A stretch of 64,000 bases of DNA, from contig JAFSNB010000039.1 in the NCBI GenBank assembly GCA_017447625.1, positions 1 to 64,000 of the forward strand, read 5' to 3'. This document shows positions 34,926-42,364 of this stretch, piece by piece. The notes beneath the pieces were generated by a model. That model was not told where the DNA came from and ran no database searches. It worked only from the letters and a program-made list of their open reading frames with translations. The position numbers were made by a program, and so were the translations under genes. How positions within the stretch are numbered: position 1 is the stretch's first letter; every line of letters starts with the position of its first letter. The DNA is from Bacteroidaceae bacterium. GTDB taxonomy: Bacteria > Bacteroidota > Bacteroidia > Bacteroidales > Bacteroidaceae.

Positions 34926-36716
34926 CTAATCTTTAATCATCACTTTCTTCCCGTTCTGGATATAAACGCCCTTCGGCAATTGTGAATTATGACGAATTGA
35001 TGAGCCTTGTCGAATAATTATGAATTGTGAATTAACCCTGCGGCCTGCAAGGTCGAATATCTGACCGTTGGCTGCGGACTGCGGAGTTGCGGCAACGGCA
35101 CTTAACTCGGTGGCCATGTCGTCGAGCGAGGCATAGAAGTCGAATGATATGGTCTTGTCCTTATCTTTATTCTCACGAATGTTCAGAATCGGCTTGTTCA
35201 TGAATTTTGTGCCGTCGGTGTTGGTGTTGAAGAGAGTGGCTGCTGGCGTAGAGTTGCTCGTGAGCGAGTCGTTCACACCCACAAAATCACCTGCATCATC
35301 AAATATAGCGAAGGGATACATATTACCTTCCCACGAAAGTAAGATATCGTCCCATGTGGCGTCACTGCGCGATGTGCCGATATAGCGGTTGTTCGCCGCA
35401 AAGATAGTCATGCGCTGGTGGGCAGCCTCTGTATTTACACTGTTATTATTCCATTTGGTCTGGTCGAAATCCACATGCGTCACCTGCAGGCCGTGACCAT
35501 ACTGGCAGATGCCCAGGTCGGCCGCTACACGCTGGCGGTTCTCCAGAATATAGTACTCTTTCGGGTTGCCGGGATTCACTATTTTCAGTCCCTTGCCGCC
35601 CGCAGCCGTCGGGAGCAGCGTGATATTCTTCTGGCTCACAGTCAGTTCCTCTAAAGGCTGCCAGCCCATGAAGTCACGCTCGTAAGCGGTGTAAGAGCAG
35701 GGGCAGTAGCCATTGCTGCCGTAGCAGCCGTAGTCCATCAGACTCCACAAATCCATGCCAAAAGCCTTGTAGCTGGTGTCATAGAAATCGGGCAGGCCGA
35801 GAGCGTGACTCAGCTCGTGGCACATTATACCAATGCCATCCACAGCGCGGGTGTTTCCGCTCGGGCGGAGTTCTCCGGTGCAGGCGCTTGAAGCGAATTT
35901 GATGCCATTCACAGTAGTGCTGCTGGTCTCTTCCTTTGCCCAGATGCGATTGGGATCGTCGCTGTTCGCCTCGCCCAGTCCGGCAAAGAGATAGAACACG
36001 ATATCCACCTGCCCCTTGCCGCGGTTGTCGAACATCCCGAGCCAGTCTATGTCAAATTGCTCCACAGCCTTGCGCACAGCCTCGCTGGTGAATTGTGAGT
36101 AATTCTTGTCCTTGCCGCCGCTGTTCTGACCATAATGGGCGTAGTTGTTGGCCAGTTTAACCGGGCCGATGATAACGAACTCCGGCTGGAAGAGGCTGTC
36201 ACTCTGCTCTATGAAATAATCGCGTATTGAGCCGCGGCTCTTATGTGCGGTGTAGAGCTGTCCGTCGCGCGTGCCGTTGCAGTAGAGGTCGTAGAACTCG
36301 CGCACCTTCTCGTCAGTGTCTGCCACCGTGAAGTCTTCGTCAGCAAAACTGACCAGAAGCACCGGAATCTTCGGCGATCCGACTGAAGGCAGCGGAGCCG
36401 TGCTCTGCGCCCCGATTCGGCGTGGAGCATGTCTGTGGTGACTTTCTGAGAGAGCTACCATGCGCTGGCCAGCCTCCTCCAAGGTGAGAGAGGTGCGTAC
36501 AAAAAGGCCGGGCTGCTCTTCCGACTCCTCCAGAACGACGCCGTCGTCCGTCAGCATCCAGCTGTAATTGTGGTTGCCATAGAGCGTGGCCATCACATCT
36601 GTGCCGTCAACGAGGCGCACAGAGCAGCGTATATGTTCGGCCGGAACAGCCATGATATTGGCACACAGTAATAAACCCAGTAGAGTTAGCAGAGATTTCT
36701 GAATAGTATGTTTCAT
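34926..36716 (-). CDS. M6 family metalloprotease with a repeat element inside its sorting tail
   Basis: The protein has 596 residues from the ATG at 36716, with a signal peptide (LLTLLGLLLCANIMA). A TAATTTTG box at 36743-36750 supports this start. The zinc site is HELSH in MCHELSHALGLPDFYD, followed by SYTAYERDFMGW as in the other M6 gene. It lacks the Fn3 region of its neighbour. The sorting tail (FDLAGRRVN...LPKGVYIQNGKKV) is split by about 20 extra residues (SQFIIIRQGSSIRHNSQ). Their DNA (34977-35035) matches the intergenic element at 59724-59782 at 49 of 59 bases. The frame is preserved, so the gene may still be functional. Confidence 0.86.
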   Translation of the reverse strand: MKHTIQKSLLTLLGLLLCANIMAVPAEHIRCSVRLVDGTDVMATLYGNHNYSWMLTDDGVVLEESEEQPGLFVRTSLTLEEAGQRMVALSESHHRHAPRRIGAQSTAPLPSVGSPKIPVLLVSFADEDFTVADTDEKVREFYDLYCNGTRDGQLYTAHKSRGSIRDYFIEQSDSLFQPEFVIIGPVKLANNYAHYGQNSGGKDKNYSQFTSEAVRKAVEQFDIDWLGMFDNRGKGQVDIVFYLFAGLGEANSDDPNRIWAKEETSSTTVNGIKFASSACTGELRPSGNTRAVDGIGIMCHELSHALGLPDFYDTSYKAFGMDLWSLMDYGCYGSNGYCPCSYTAYERDFMGWQPLEELTVSQKNITLLPTAAGGKGLKIVNPGNPKEYYILENRQRVAADLGICQYGHGLQVTHVDFDQTKWNNNSVNTEAAHQRMTIFAANNRYIGTSRSDATWDDILLSWEGNMYPFAIFDDAGDFVGVNDSLTSNSTPAATLFNTNTDGTKFMNKPILNIRENKDKDKTISFDFYASLDDMATELSAVAATPQSAANGQIFDLAGRRVNSQFIIIRQGSSIRHNSQLPKGVYIQNGKKVMIKD

Positions 36717-36742
36717 CGTTTCGTAAATATCCAATTTGGCGG

Positions 36743-36750
36743 CAAAATTA
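36743..36750 (-). promoter_or_regulatory. Promoter -7 box for the second M6 gene
   Basis: TAATTTTG on the minus strand, 26 bases upstream of the ATG at 36716. Confidence 0.55.
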
Positions 36751-36855
36751 CTAACAATGTCTCACACAACCAACGAAATTCTGTTAAAAAAGCCTCATTT
36801 ACACTTTTTTACCAATTTATCCCCATTTTGTCTTGCAGTCCTAGCCACTTTTTCC

Positions 36856-36863
36856 TACCTTTG
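36856..36863 (+). promoter_or_regulatory. Promoter -7 box for ispE
   Basis: TACCTTTG, 41 bases before the ATG at 36905. The leader holds a heptamer repeat, attgaac, in three to four copies (36876-36902). Confidence 0.6.
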
Positions 36864-36904
36864 ACCCGCTTTAATCATTGAACATTGAACATTGAACATT
36901 GACC

Positions 36905-37714
36905 ATGATAGTCTATCCAAACGCAAAGATAAACCTCGGCCTGAACATCGTAGGCCGCAGACCCGACGGTTACCACGACATCGAGACCGTCTTCTACCCT
37001 ATCCCCCTTCTGGACGCGCTGGAGGTGAAAGAGTCCGACGCCCTCTCCTTTCGCATGGCAGGCACGCCGTTGGACTGCAACGCAGGCGACAACCTCGTCA
37101 TCCGTGCTATGCAACTACTGCAGAAGGACTATGAGATTCCGCCTCTGGACATCTACCTCTACAAACATATCCCCGCCGGAGCCGGACTGGGTGGCGGATC
37201 CAGCGATGCCGCCTTCATGATGAAGCTGATAAACGAGCGCTTCCAGCTCGGCCTCTCTGACGAAGCTATGGAAGAGAAGCTCGCTACGCTCGGCGCCGAC
37301 TGCCCCTTCTTCGTTCGCAACCGCCCCGTCTTCGCCACCGGCATAGGTAACATCTTCACCCCAATCTCCCTGGAGCTCATCGGGTGGCATATCGTTCTGG
37401 TCAAGCCCGACATCTATGTCAGCACACGCGAGGCGTATGCCGGCGTAGAGCCTCAGCGCCCCGCCCTGCCCCTTACGGAAATCGTCAAGCGCCCTGTGGA
37501 AGAGTGGCAGCTGCTTATGAAAAACGATTTCGAGCGCAGCGTCTTCGCCCGCTATCCCGTAATCGCCGCCATCAAGGACCAGCTTCTCGACCTCGGTGCC
37601 ACCTACGCCGCCATGAGCGGCAGCGGCTCCGCCCTCTACGGCCTCTTCCGCGAACCCATAGACCATGTCGAAGAGAAGTTCTCCGGCTGCTTCGTCCGCC
37701 AACGGGGGTTATGA
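36905..37714 (+). CDS. ispE: 4-diphosphocytidyl-2-C-methyl-D-erythritol kinase
   Basis: The 269-residue GHMP kinase belongs to the non-mevalonate isoprenoid (MEP) pathway. It phosphorylates the 2-hydroxyl of CDP-methylerythritol. The N-terminal substrate motif [20 protein letters not shown] and the ATP loop [14 protein letters not shown] (about 95-108) are intact, as is the third GHMP motif [16 protein letters not shown] six bases upstream is open but inferior to the ATG at 36905. It is transcribed divergently from the M6 protease. Confidence 0.96.
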   Translation: MIVYPNAKINLGLNIVGRRPDGYHDIETVFYPIPLLDALEVKESDALSFRMAGTPLDCNAGDNLVIRAMQLLQKDYEIPPLDIYLYKHIPAGAGLGGGSSDAAFMMKLINERFQLGLSDEAMEEKLATLGADCPFFVRNRPVFATGIGNIFTPISLELIGWHIVLVKPDIYVSTREAYAGVEPQRPALPLTEIVKRPVEEWQLLMKNDFERSVFARYPVIAAIKDQLLDLGATYAAMSGSGSALYGLFREPIDHVEEKFSGCFVRQRGL

Positions 37715-37850
37715 GATTATTCATTTTCGCCGGGCAGGGGTAACTATAGGAGTGAATCATCATTTCGAGTCGCCTACGGCGAGATATCTATCTCTAATCT
37801 GCTGAAGATTTTTTTCATCTTATCTGTTAAGCTTCTGGATGTTTACTCTT

Positions 37851-38265
37851 TTATATATCCAAACTATCCTCTTTTAGAAGGAAATCAAAGAGACCTATTG
37901 TCAGTATGCCTTCTTCATTGCGACGTGGCATGATGTGCTCCTTCACAATGATAAACTTTTTGAAAAAGTCATTGATGTTTGTCAGTGAACGAGACTATTG
38001 TATCTTCTTTTCTCTGTCAGCTATACGCACTTCATCCAAAAGACAATTTGTAGACCCTTCCATTGCTACAGCCGTAATGAAGATGGAACCGGAGAGCATT
38101 CTGATGGATTTTGAGTAATTCGGATTCTTGTTTGAATCCTTGGTGACTTGATGATACCTTTCTCCAGTTCCTCCACTTGCTTTGCTGGAGAACATCTTTA
38201 TTGAGCCACACTCCCAAATCTCGGGAATTCTCAATGATGCTGTATAGTTTCTCAAGTTTGGTCAT
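37851..38265 (-). pseudogene. Frameshifted hypothetical gene
   Basis: The minus-strand frame opens with MTKLEKLYSIIENSRDLGVW, then LNKDVLQQ. At about 38183-38195 an extra AGCAA (CAGCAA-AGCAA-GTGG) shifts the frame. Without it the sequence would continue QVEELEKGIIK, a natural extension of a coiled helical N-terminus. Further on another frame carries SIFITAVAMEGSTNCLLDEV, RIADREKKIQ, then an in-frame TAG at 37995-37997. It continues with DFFKKFIIVKEHIMPRRNEE and GILTIGLFDFLLKEDSLDI to TAA at 37851. At least two lesions are present. The family is not known to me. Confidence 0.6.
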
Positions 38266-38456
38266 ATCTGATACTCAAGTTTCTGAAGTAGTTCAGAAGT
38301 TAATATTTAAGAAGTTAAAGGAGTTAAGCCGATAGTCAAAGAGCAGAGAAATCAGCCGCAATAGTAACGGCTTAACTTCAGCCCGAAGGGCGAGCGAAGC
38401 GAATTAACTTCTTAACTACAAGGAAGTTGAGCAACATGCGAAACTTCAATCTGATA

Positions 38457-38785
38457 TTATTTGTTTCTCGCCTTGTACACTTCTCTTGTTATTGGTGTCT
38501 CTGGGTCAACGATGAGGACTTCATCGTAGGTCTGGCCGTGGAGGTGATAGATAAGGAAGTAGATTTCGGGTTGAATTCTTGTTGTAATGGATACAGACTA
38601 CTGTGCTCTGTCACGCCGACGAAGAGGATGGAGTCTGCCTGTTCACAGATGAAGCGGTTACGGGCAAGGGCGGTGGCACGAGATTGTCGGGTGGCGTTGC
38701 TGGTGGAGATGATGAGCAGGCGATTGCTGTTGAGGAGGGGTTGCAGGTCTGTGGGGATGGTCTTGTACTTGGCTCGTGCCATCAT
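38457..38785 (-). pseudogene. Truncated DprA/SLOG-like DNA-processing protein fragment with frameshift
   Basis: The minus-strand frame from ATG 38785 encodes LQPLLNSNRLLIISTSNATR, then ALARNRFICEQADSILFVGV. This resembles the C-terminal half of the DprA (Smf) Rossmann-like domain (gRlliiS...R...a..RN..i..laD.vl.v). The N-terminal half of the domain is missing. Around 38580 coding moves to another frame (EIYFLIYHLHGQTYDEVLIV, then DPETPITREVYKARNK) and ends at TAA 38457. So a 5' truncation and a frameshift, or a fusion of two gene pieces, have occurred. An earlier role in DNA uptake or defence is inference only. Confidence 0.5.
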
Positions 38786-39131
38786 ATTTTAATAATTTAC
38801 AATAATTATAAATGCTATATGATAACAAATAGGTAACAATACTAAAACGTTTTTATAACTGCGTTTCATTATATAGCCTCTCTTGTAATGTAGTTATAGG
38901 ACAAGAGGATTCAACAACGCTTTATAATTCAATGTCAACGAAAAGAGAAATAGAACGTGCAATCATTTTAATGAAATTGTGGCTATGAACAAATGTTGTC
39001 ATATACGAATAGTTTCAAAAAACCGAATTAAATTGTTAAATTAGCCCACTTATATACAGACAGTTACATTGAAATGGCATCTTTTTTAAAGAATTATTAT
39101 ACAAAATCTTGCCCAATTCGAATAATAGTTG

Positions 39132-39139
39132 TATCTTTG
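39132..39139 (+). promoter_or_regulatory. Promoter -7 box for the AlbA_2 ATPase gene
   Basis: TATCTTTG matches TAnnTTTG. Transcription would begin within the hairpin that follows. Confidence 0.6.
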
Positions 39140-39142
39140 CAC

Positions 39143-39170
39143 AGTGAAACAGCTTTCGAGCTGTTTCACT
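39143..39170 (+). promoter_or_regulatory. Perfect 12-bp hairpin with TTCG tetraloop at the transcript start
   Basis: AGTGAAACAGCT (39143-39154), loop TTCG, AGCTGTTTCACT (39159-39170), located 3 bases after the -7 box and 16 bases before the ATG. It could be an operator palindrome on DNA or a 5' stabilising or regulatory hairpin on RNA. Confidence 0.6.
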
Positions 39171-39186
39171 AAAAGTATAGAATGAA

Positions 39187-40833
39187 ATGAGTACGATAGA
39201 AGAATTACAGAAACTCAGTGAGCGTGAAGATCATGTGGAGTTTAAGAAGGCAGAACACAATTATCCGTTCGCAGGAGGTCAGAAGACAGATCCTCGCGAC
39301 CGAAGACATTGTGTATTAGGGTATGTTGTTGCTTTGGCCAATGAAAGAGGCGGGCGGCTGGTTCTTGGCATGGCCGATGCCCGTCCCCATAAGGTAGTGG
39401 GTAGCGACTTTGCTGTAAACGAGACCGGCAATCTTGAAGACGAAATATATGAGCGTCTCCATATTCGTGTCCGAACAGAGGAACTATACGATGAAAAACA
39501 GCGTCGTGTGCTTGTCATCAACGTCCCTTCACGTCCAGTTGGCAAGGCACTCCGATTCGAAGGGGTTCCATTGATGAGAGTTGGTGAAAGCCTGCGTGAG
39601 ATGGACGATGCCGAATACTTCTCCGTCATTTCCGAGCAAGACCCGGATTTCTCATCCCGTGTATGCAAAGGTCTAACCTTGAACGATCTCGACGCAGAGG
39701 CCATAGAAAACATGCGCCGTCTCATTGCCGACAAGCAGAAACGGTCTGATGCTACAACCGTTCCCTTAAATCAGTTACTAAAGGACTTGCTTTTGATTGA
39801 TGATGATGGCAACTTGAAGTACGCCACTCTTCTTCTGTTGGGTAAATCGGAAGCCATCAACCGCTATCTACCACAGGCAAATGTCGTGATAGAATACAGG
39901 AACAACCATAGCCAGGTGCGCTATAGTGCTCGTCAGGAATATCGTCTGCCGCTGTTTATCGCCATCGAAAAGATTTGGGAGTACATCGACCAGCCCGCCT
40001 GCAATCCTCTTCTGCACGTCAATGACCTGCCGCGCATCCTCGACTGTCCTGCCTTTAATAAGGAAACAATACGCGAGGCTCTTATCAATGCCATGATTCA
40101 CCGTAGTCTGCAGATGGGGGCAGACATCTTCATACACCTATATCCCGATATGGTGGAGATTTCCAACCCTGGCGGGTTCCCATACGGTGTAAATCTCGGT
40201 AATATCCTGACCGTCAACAGTTCGCCACGTAGCCGTTTGATGGCAGAGGTGATAGAGAAAACCGGACTGATAGAGCGTAGCGGACAAGGCGTTGACATTA
40301 TGTTCACCAATTGCATCAAAGAGGGCAAGCCACTTCCCGACTACTCCTATTCAGACGATTATCAGGTGGATTTACGCTTCTATGGTGAGATTCCAGATGA
40401 TGCTTTCTATCTCTTTGCTCAGGATATATGTCATCAACAGGAGCTTGAGAGCAAGCTAAACGCATTCGACTGGTTGACACTTCACTACATCTGGAAAGGG
40501 AACATTGAGGCTGCATACAAGGACAGTTGTCTCAAACTGCTGGAGATGGGGTTGATCATCGAGGATTCATACTTCGGTTATGTCCTTTCTTCTCGCTATC
40601 TACTATATAAGCCCCATGTTAGGACTATTGCACAGCGATACGACATCAGTCATATCCAAACTGTCTATAATGTGATACGACGCAACGGCGAGGCTTCTAT
40701 GAGCGACTTTGTAGAGGCCTTCGACAGCATTCTGACGCAGAAACAAGTGCGTACCCTCATTGAGGGGCTTTGTAAGACGCCCTTGATTTCTTCTCACGGA
40801 AACGCACGGGCAACAAGGTACCATTGGGTATGA
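39187..40833 (+). CDS. Schlafen/AlbA_2 domain ATP-binding regulator
   Basis: The protein has 548 residues. The N-terminal AlbA_2 (Schlafen, divergent AAA-4) domain covers about 10-145 (EDHVEFKKAEHNYPFAGG; YVVALANERGGRLVLGMADA; VGKALRFEGVPLMRVGESL). A HATPase_c_4 domain follows at about 290-375 (REALINAMIHRS; VEISNPGGFPYG; SGQGVDIMF), and a winged helix-turn-helix-like C-terminus at about 475-545. The architecture belongs to putative transcriptional regulators or nucleic-acid-acting accessory proteins, some of which sit in defence islands. It is the only intact gene among broken genes and repeats. It has its own promoter and a perfect hairpin at the 5' end, which suggests autoregulation. Its biological role is unknown. 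Confidence 0.85.
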   Translation: MSTIEELQKLSEREDHVEFKKAEHNYPFAGGQKTDPRDRRHCVLGYVVALANERGGRLVLGMADARPHKVVGSDFAVNETGNLEDEIYERLHIRVRTEELYDEKQRRVLVINVPSRPVGKALRFEGVPLMRVGESLREMDDAEYFSVISEQDPDFSSRVCKGLTLNDLDAEAIENMRRLIADKQKRSDATTVPLNQLLKDLLLIDDDGNLKYATLLLLGKSEAINRYLPQANVVIEYRNNHSQVRYSARQEYRLPLFIAIEKIWEYIDQPACNPLLHVNDLPRILDCPAFNKETIREALINAMIHRSLQMGADIFIHLYPDMVEISNPGGFPYGVNLGNILTVNSSPRSRLMAEVIEKTGLIERSGQGVDIMFTNCIKEGKPLPDYSYSDDYQVDLRFYGEIPDDAFYLFAQDICHQQELESKLNAFDWLTLHYIWKGNIEAAYKDSCLKLLEMGLIIEDSYFGYVLSSRYLLYKPHVRTIAQRYDISHIQTVYNVIRRNGEASMSDFVEAFDSILTQKQVRTLIEGLCKTPLISSHGNARATRYHWV

Positions 40834-41410
40834 TCCCCCCTCTTGGTTTTTCTATATATCTGCACATACGTTCATCCGTAAAGCCCCCAGCAGTCAATAG
40901 GCAAATATAAAGAAACAGATATGGCAGGAGCCAAAATCCCATGAAGTATATCAATACTCAAAAAAGAAAAAAAATACTGTTTTGAGAAAGTTATCACAGA
41001 ACTTTAAATACAAATGATCTGCAAAACATATTACAGATACATTTGGCTTCTCGACACGTTGTTGAACAGTAGTCCTCTGACGATTGACGAGACCCGCAAG
41101 AATAATAAGTGAATGCCCGCGCCTCAAGCGCAGACACATACACTTATTCATATTCTTGCACGCGTTTTAAAACTCTCACATTTCTGGCGCGTAGAATAGA
41201 TGCATTGTGCTGTTATTATTTACCAAAAAGATTGATCGAGCACCTCCGCTGAGGTTGTCCACGGCTGCTTTATTGAGCCGATTTGTGCCCTTTCGGGGGG
41301 CAAAAGTACGAATAAGTGAAATAAATACAAAAGAAATGGCTGTTTTTATTTTCTTTTTCTGGCGAAAGTCCTCTCGTCCTTCAGTTATAGACACCATGAA
41401 TGGTTAAGTT
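40834..41410. other. Gene graveyard: WYL-regulator and RsmE-like 5' remnants
   Basis: On the plus strand 41014-41112 encodes YYRYIWLLDTLLNSSPLTID then ETRKNNK and stop, matching the start of Bacteroidales WYL-domain regulators (RYIWLLDTI...lT..E). It is cut after 32 codons. An inverted repeat (GCAAGAATA...TATTCTTGC, 41096-41160) overlaps the break. On the minus strand a TACTTTTG box (41301-41308) precedes ATG 41205 and only ten codons, MHLFYAPEM and stop. This resembles the start of the 16S rRNA methyltransferase RsmE. I see no complete gene here. Confidence 0.4.
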
Positions 41411-41415
41411 AGACT

Positions 41416-41447
41416 CCATGGAGACTGCGCAAACCCTCCATGGAGAC
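41416..41447. repeat. Direct repeat of a palindromic word
   Basis: CTCCATGGAGACT occurs twice (about 41414-41426 and 41437-41449). Its core CTCCATGGAG is self-complementary, and a degenerate third copy (TTCATGGACGA) follows at about 41460. Confidence 0.5.
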
Positions 41448-41494
41448 TAAACAAGCACTTCATGGACGAGCGAAGCAAGACAAAGAGAAAAAGA

Positions 41495-41638
41495 GTCAAC
41501 AAGTCAACGAGGCAACGAGGCAATGAGGCAACAAGTCAACGAGGCAACGAGTCAACGAGTCAACGAGACAACAAGTCAACGAGGCAATGAGGCGACAAGT
41601 CAACGAGGTGACCAGGTGACGGGTTAATGAGCCAAAGA
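41495..41638. repeat. Octamer tandem repeat array, about 18 units
   Basis: Units of eight bases run without interruption: GTCAACAA, GTCAACGA, GGCAACGA, GGCAATGA and so on. Copies stay close to G[TG]CAA[CT][GA]A up to about 41606, then decay (GGTGACCA, GGTGACGG, GTTAATGA). Eight is not a multiple of three and no gene uses it. Confidence 0.85.
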
Positions 41639-41644
41639 GGTGTA

Positions 41645-41945
41645 TTGGTGGGGTGGTTGTGGCCGTCTTAGGCGTAAGCCCCTCCTCTTAGGCCCCCCTA
41701 TATAGGGGGCCATAGAGGGGGGCTTGCCTCCTCCTCGTAAGGTTATTTGGGAGGGATGAAGAATGAAGGATGAAGTATGAAGGAAGAAGGAAGAAGGTTG
41801 AGGGATGAAGGTTCAGAGATGGGGGATGAAGGAAGATATGCACCCAACTCAAGCTATCGGCTTAACTTCTTGAACCTCTTGAACCTCTTAAACCTCTTAA
41901 ACCCCTTAAACTTCTTCAGACACTTCAATGAAGTTACTGTCAACT
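41645..41945. repeat. Mixed low-complexity repeats: GC hairpins, polypurine tract, CTCTTAAAC words
   Basis: 41690-41726 holds C-run/G-run hairpins (CCCCCC-tatata-GGGGGG). 41748-41840 is almost pure A/G with a gatgaagga period. 41871-41925 holds five 9-base units of the CTCTTGAAC/CTCTTAAAC type. A 170-codon open frame (41777-42289) crosses these repeats but has repeat-derived sequence and is not a gene. Confidence 0.65.
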
Positions 41946-41947
41946 CT

Positions 41948-42021
41948 CCATGGGGTTTCGGCAAGAAGTCCATAGGGTTTCGGCAAGAAGTCCATAGGGT
42001 TTTGGCAAGAAATCCATGGGG
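41948..42021. repeat. 22-bp tandem repeat, three copies and a partial fourth
   Basis: CCAT[GA]GGGTTT[CT]GGCAAGAA units begin at 41948, 41970 and 41992, with CCATGGGG again at 42014. The copies are nearly identical. Confidence 0.85.
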
Positions 42022-42120
42022 ATTTGCTATAAACCATTGGAGAGTGAAAGAAAAATGTATTTTATCGTACCGGAATGTACTGGAAGAGCAGGTAACGGTT
42101 TTTGCTGCGAATAATTGCTG

Positions 42121-42195
42121 TACATTTGCAGCGCAAAAACAAAATAACTATGATGCAAGCGAACATGCGATATTGAGAAATCCGGTACAGTACCG
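42121..42195 (+). promoter_or_regulatory. Second promoter-like box and a palindromic operator candidate
   Basis: TACATTTG at 42121-42128 matches TAnnTTTG and is followed only by an 8-codon frame. CGGTAC-A-GTACCG at 42183-42195 is a perfect palindrome, and a related half-site (TACCGGAATGTACTGG) occurs at 42067-42082. Confidence 0.35.
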
Positions 42196-42244
42196 ATTTG
42201 AGCCGCAAATATTGGTAATTAATAGACTTTCTACCGAATTTCAT

Positions 42245-42275
42245 CTTGCTTTTTTTGGGATTTTTTCTAATTTTG
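42245..42275 (+). promoter_or_regulatory. Promoter of the DUF4493/PCMD operon
   Basis: TTG at 42245-42247 (-33 region) and TAATTTTG at 42268-42275 (-7) have consensus-like spacing. The ATG at 42365 lies about 83 bases past the likely transcript start. Confidence 0.5.
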
Positions 42276-42364
42276 CGCCGTATTTTTGAGCAGATTGACA
42301 GTTGGTATTCTTATTTTGACAGATAGTATTCAGATTATTGTATTCATATTAATAATAACCACAA

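Noticed and set aside
41948-42021. CRISPR array
   Set aside because: The 22-base units are directly adjacent with no spacers and no cas genes are near.
41777-42289. Open frame of 170 codons upstream of the DUF4493 operon
   Set aside because: Its sequence is produced by polypurine DNA, CTCTTAAAC units (giving LNLLNLLN) and the 22-base tandem repeat, and it crosses two promoter-like boxes. It does not look like a protein.
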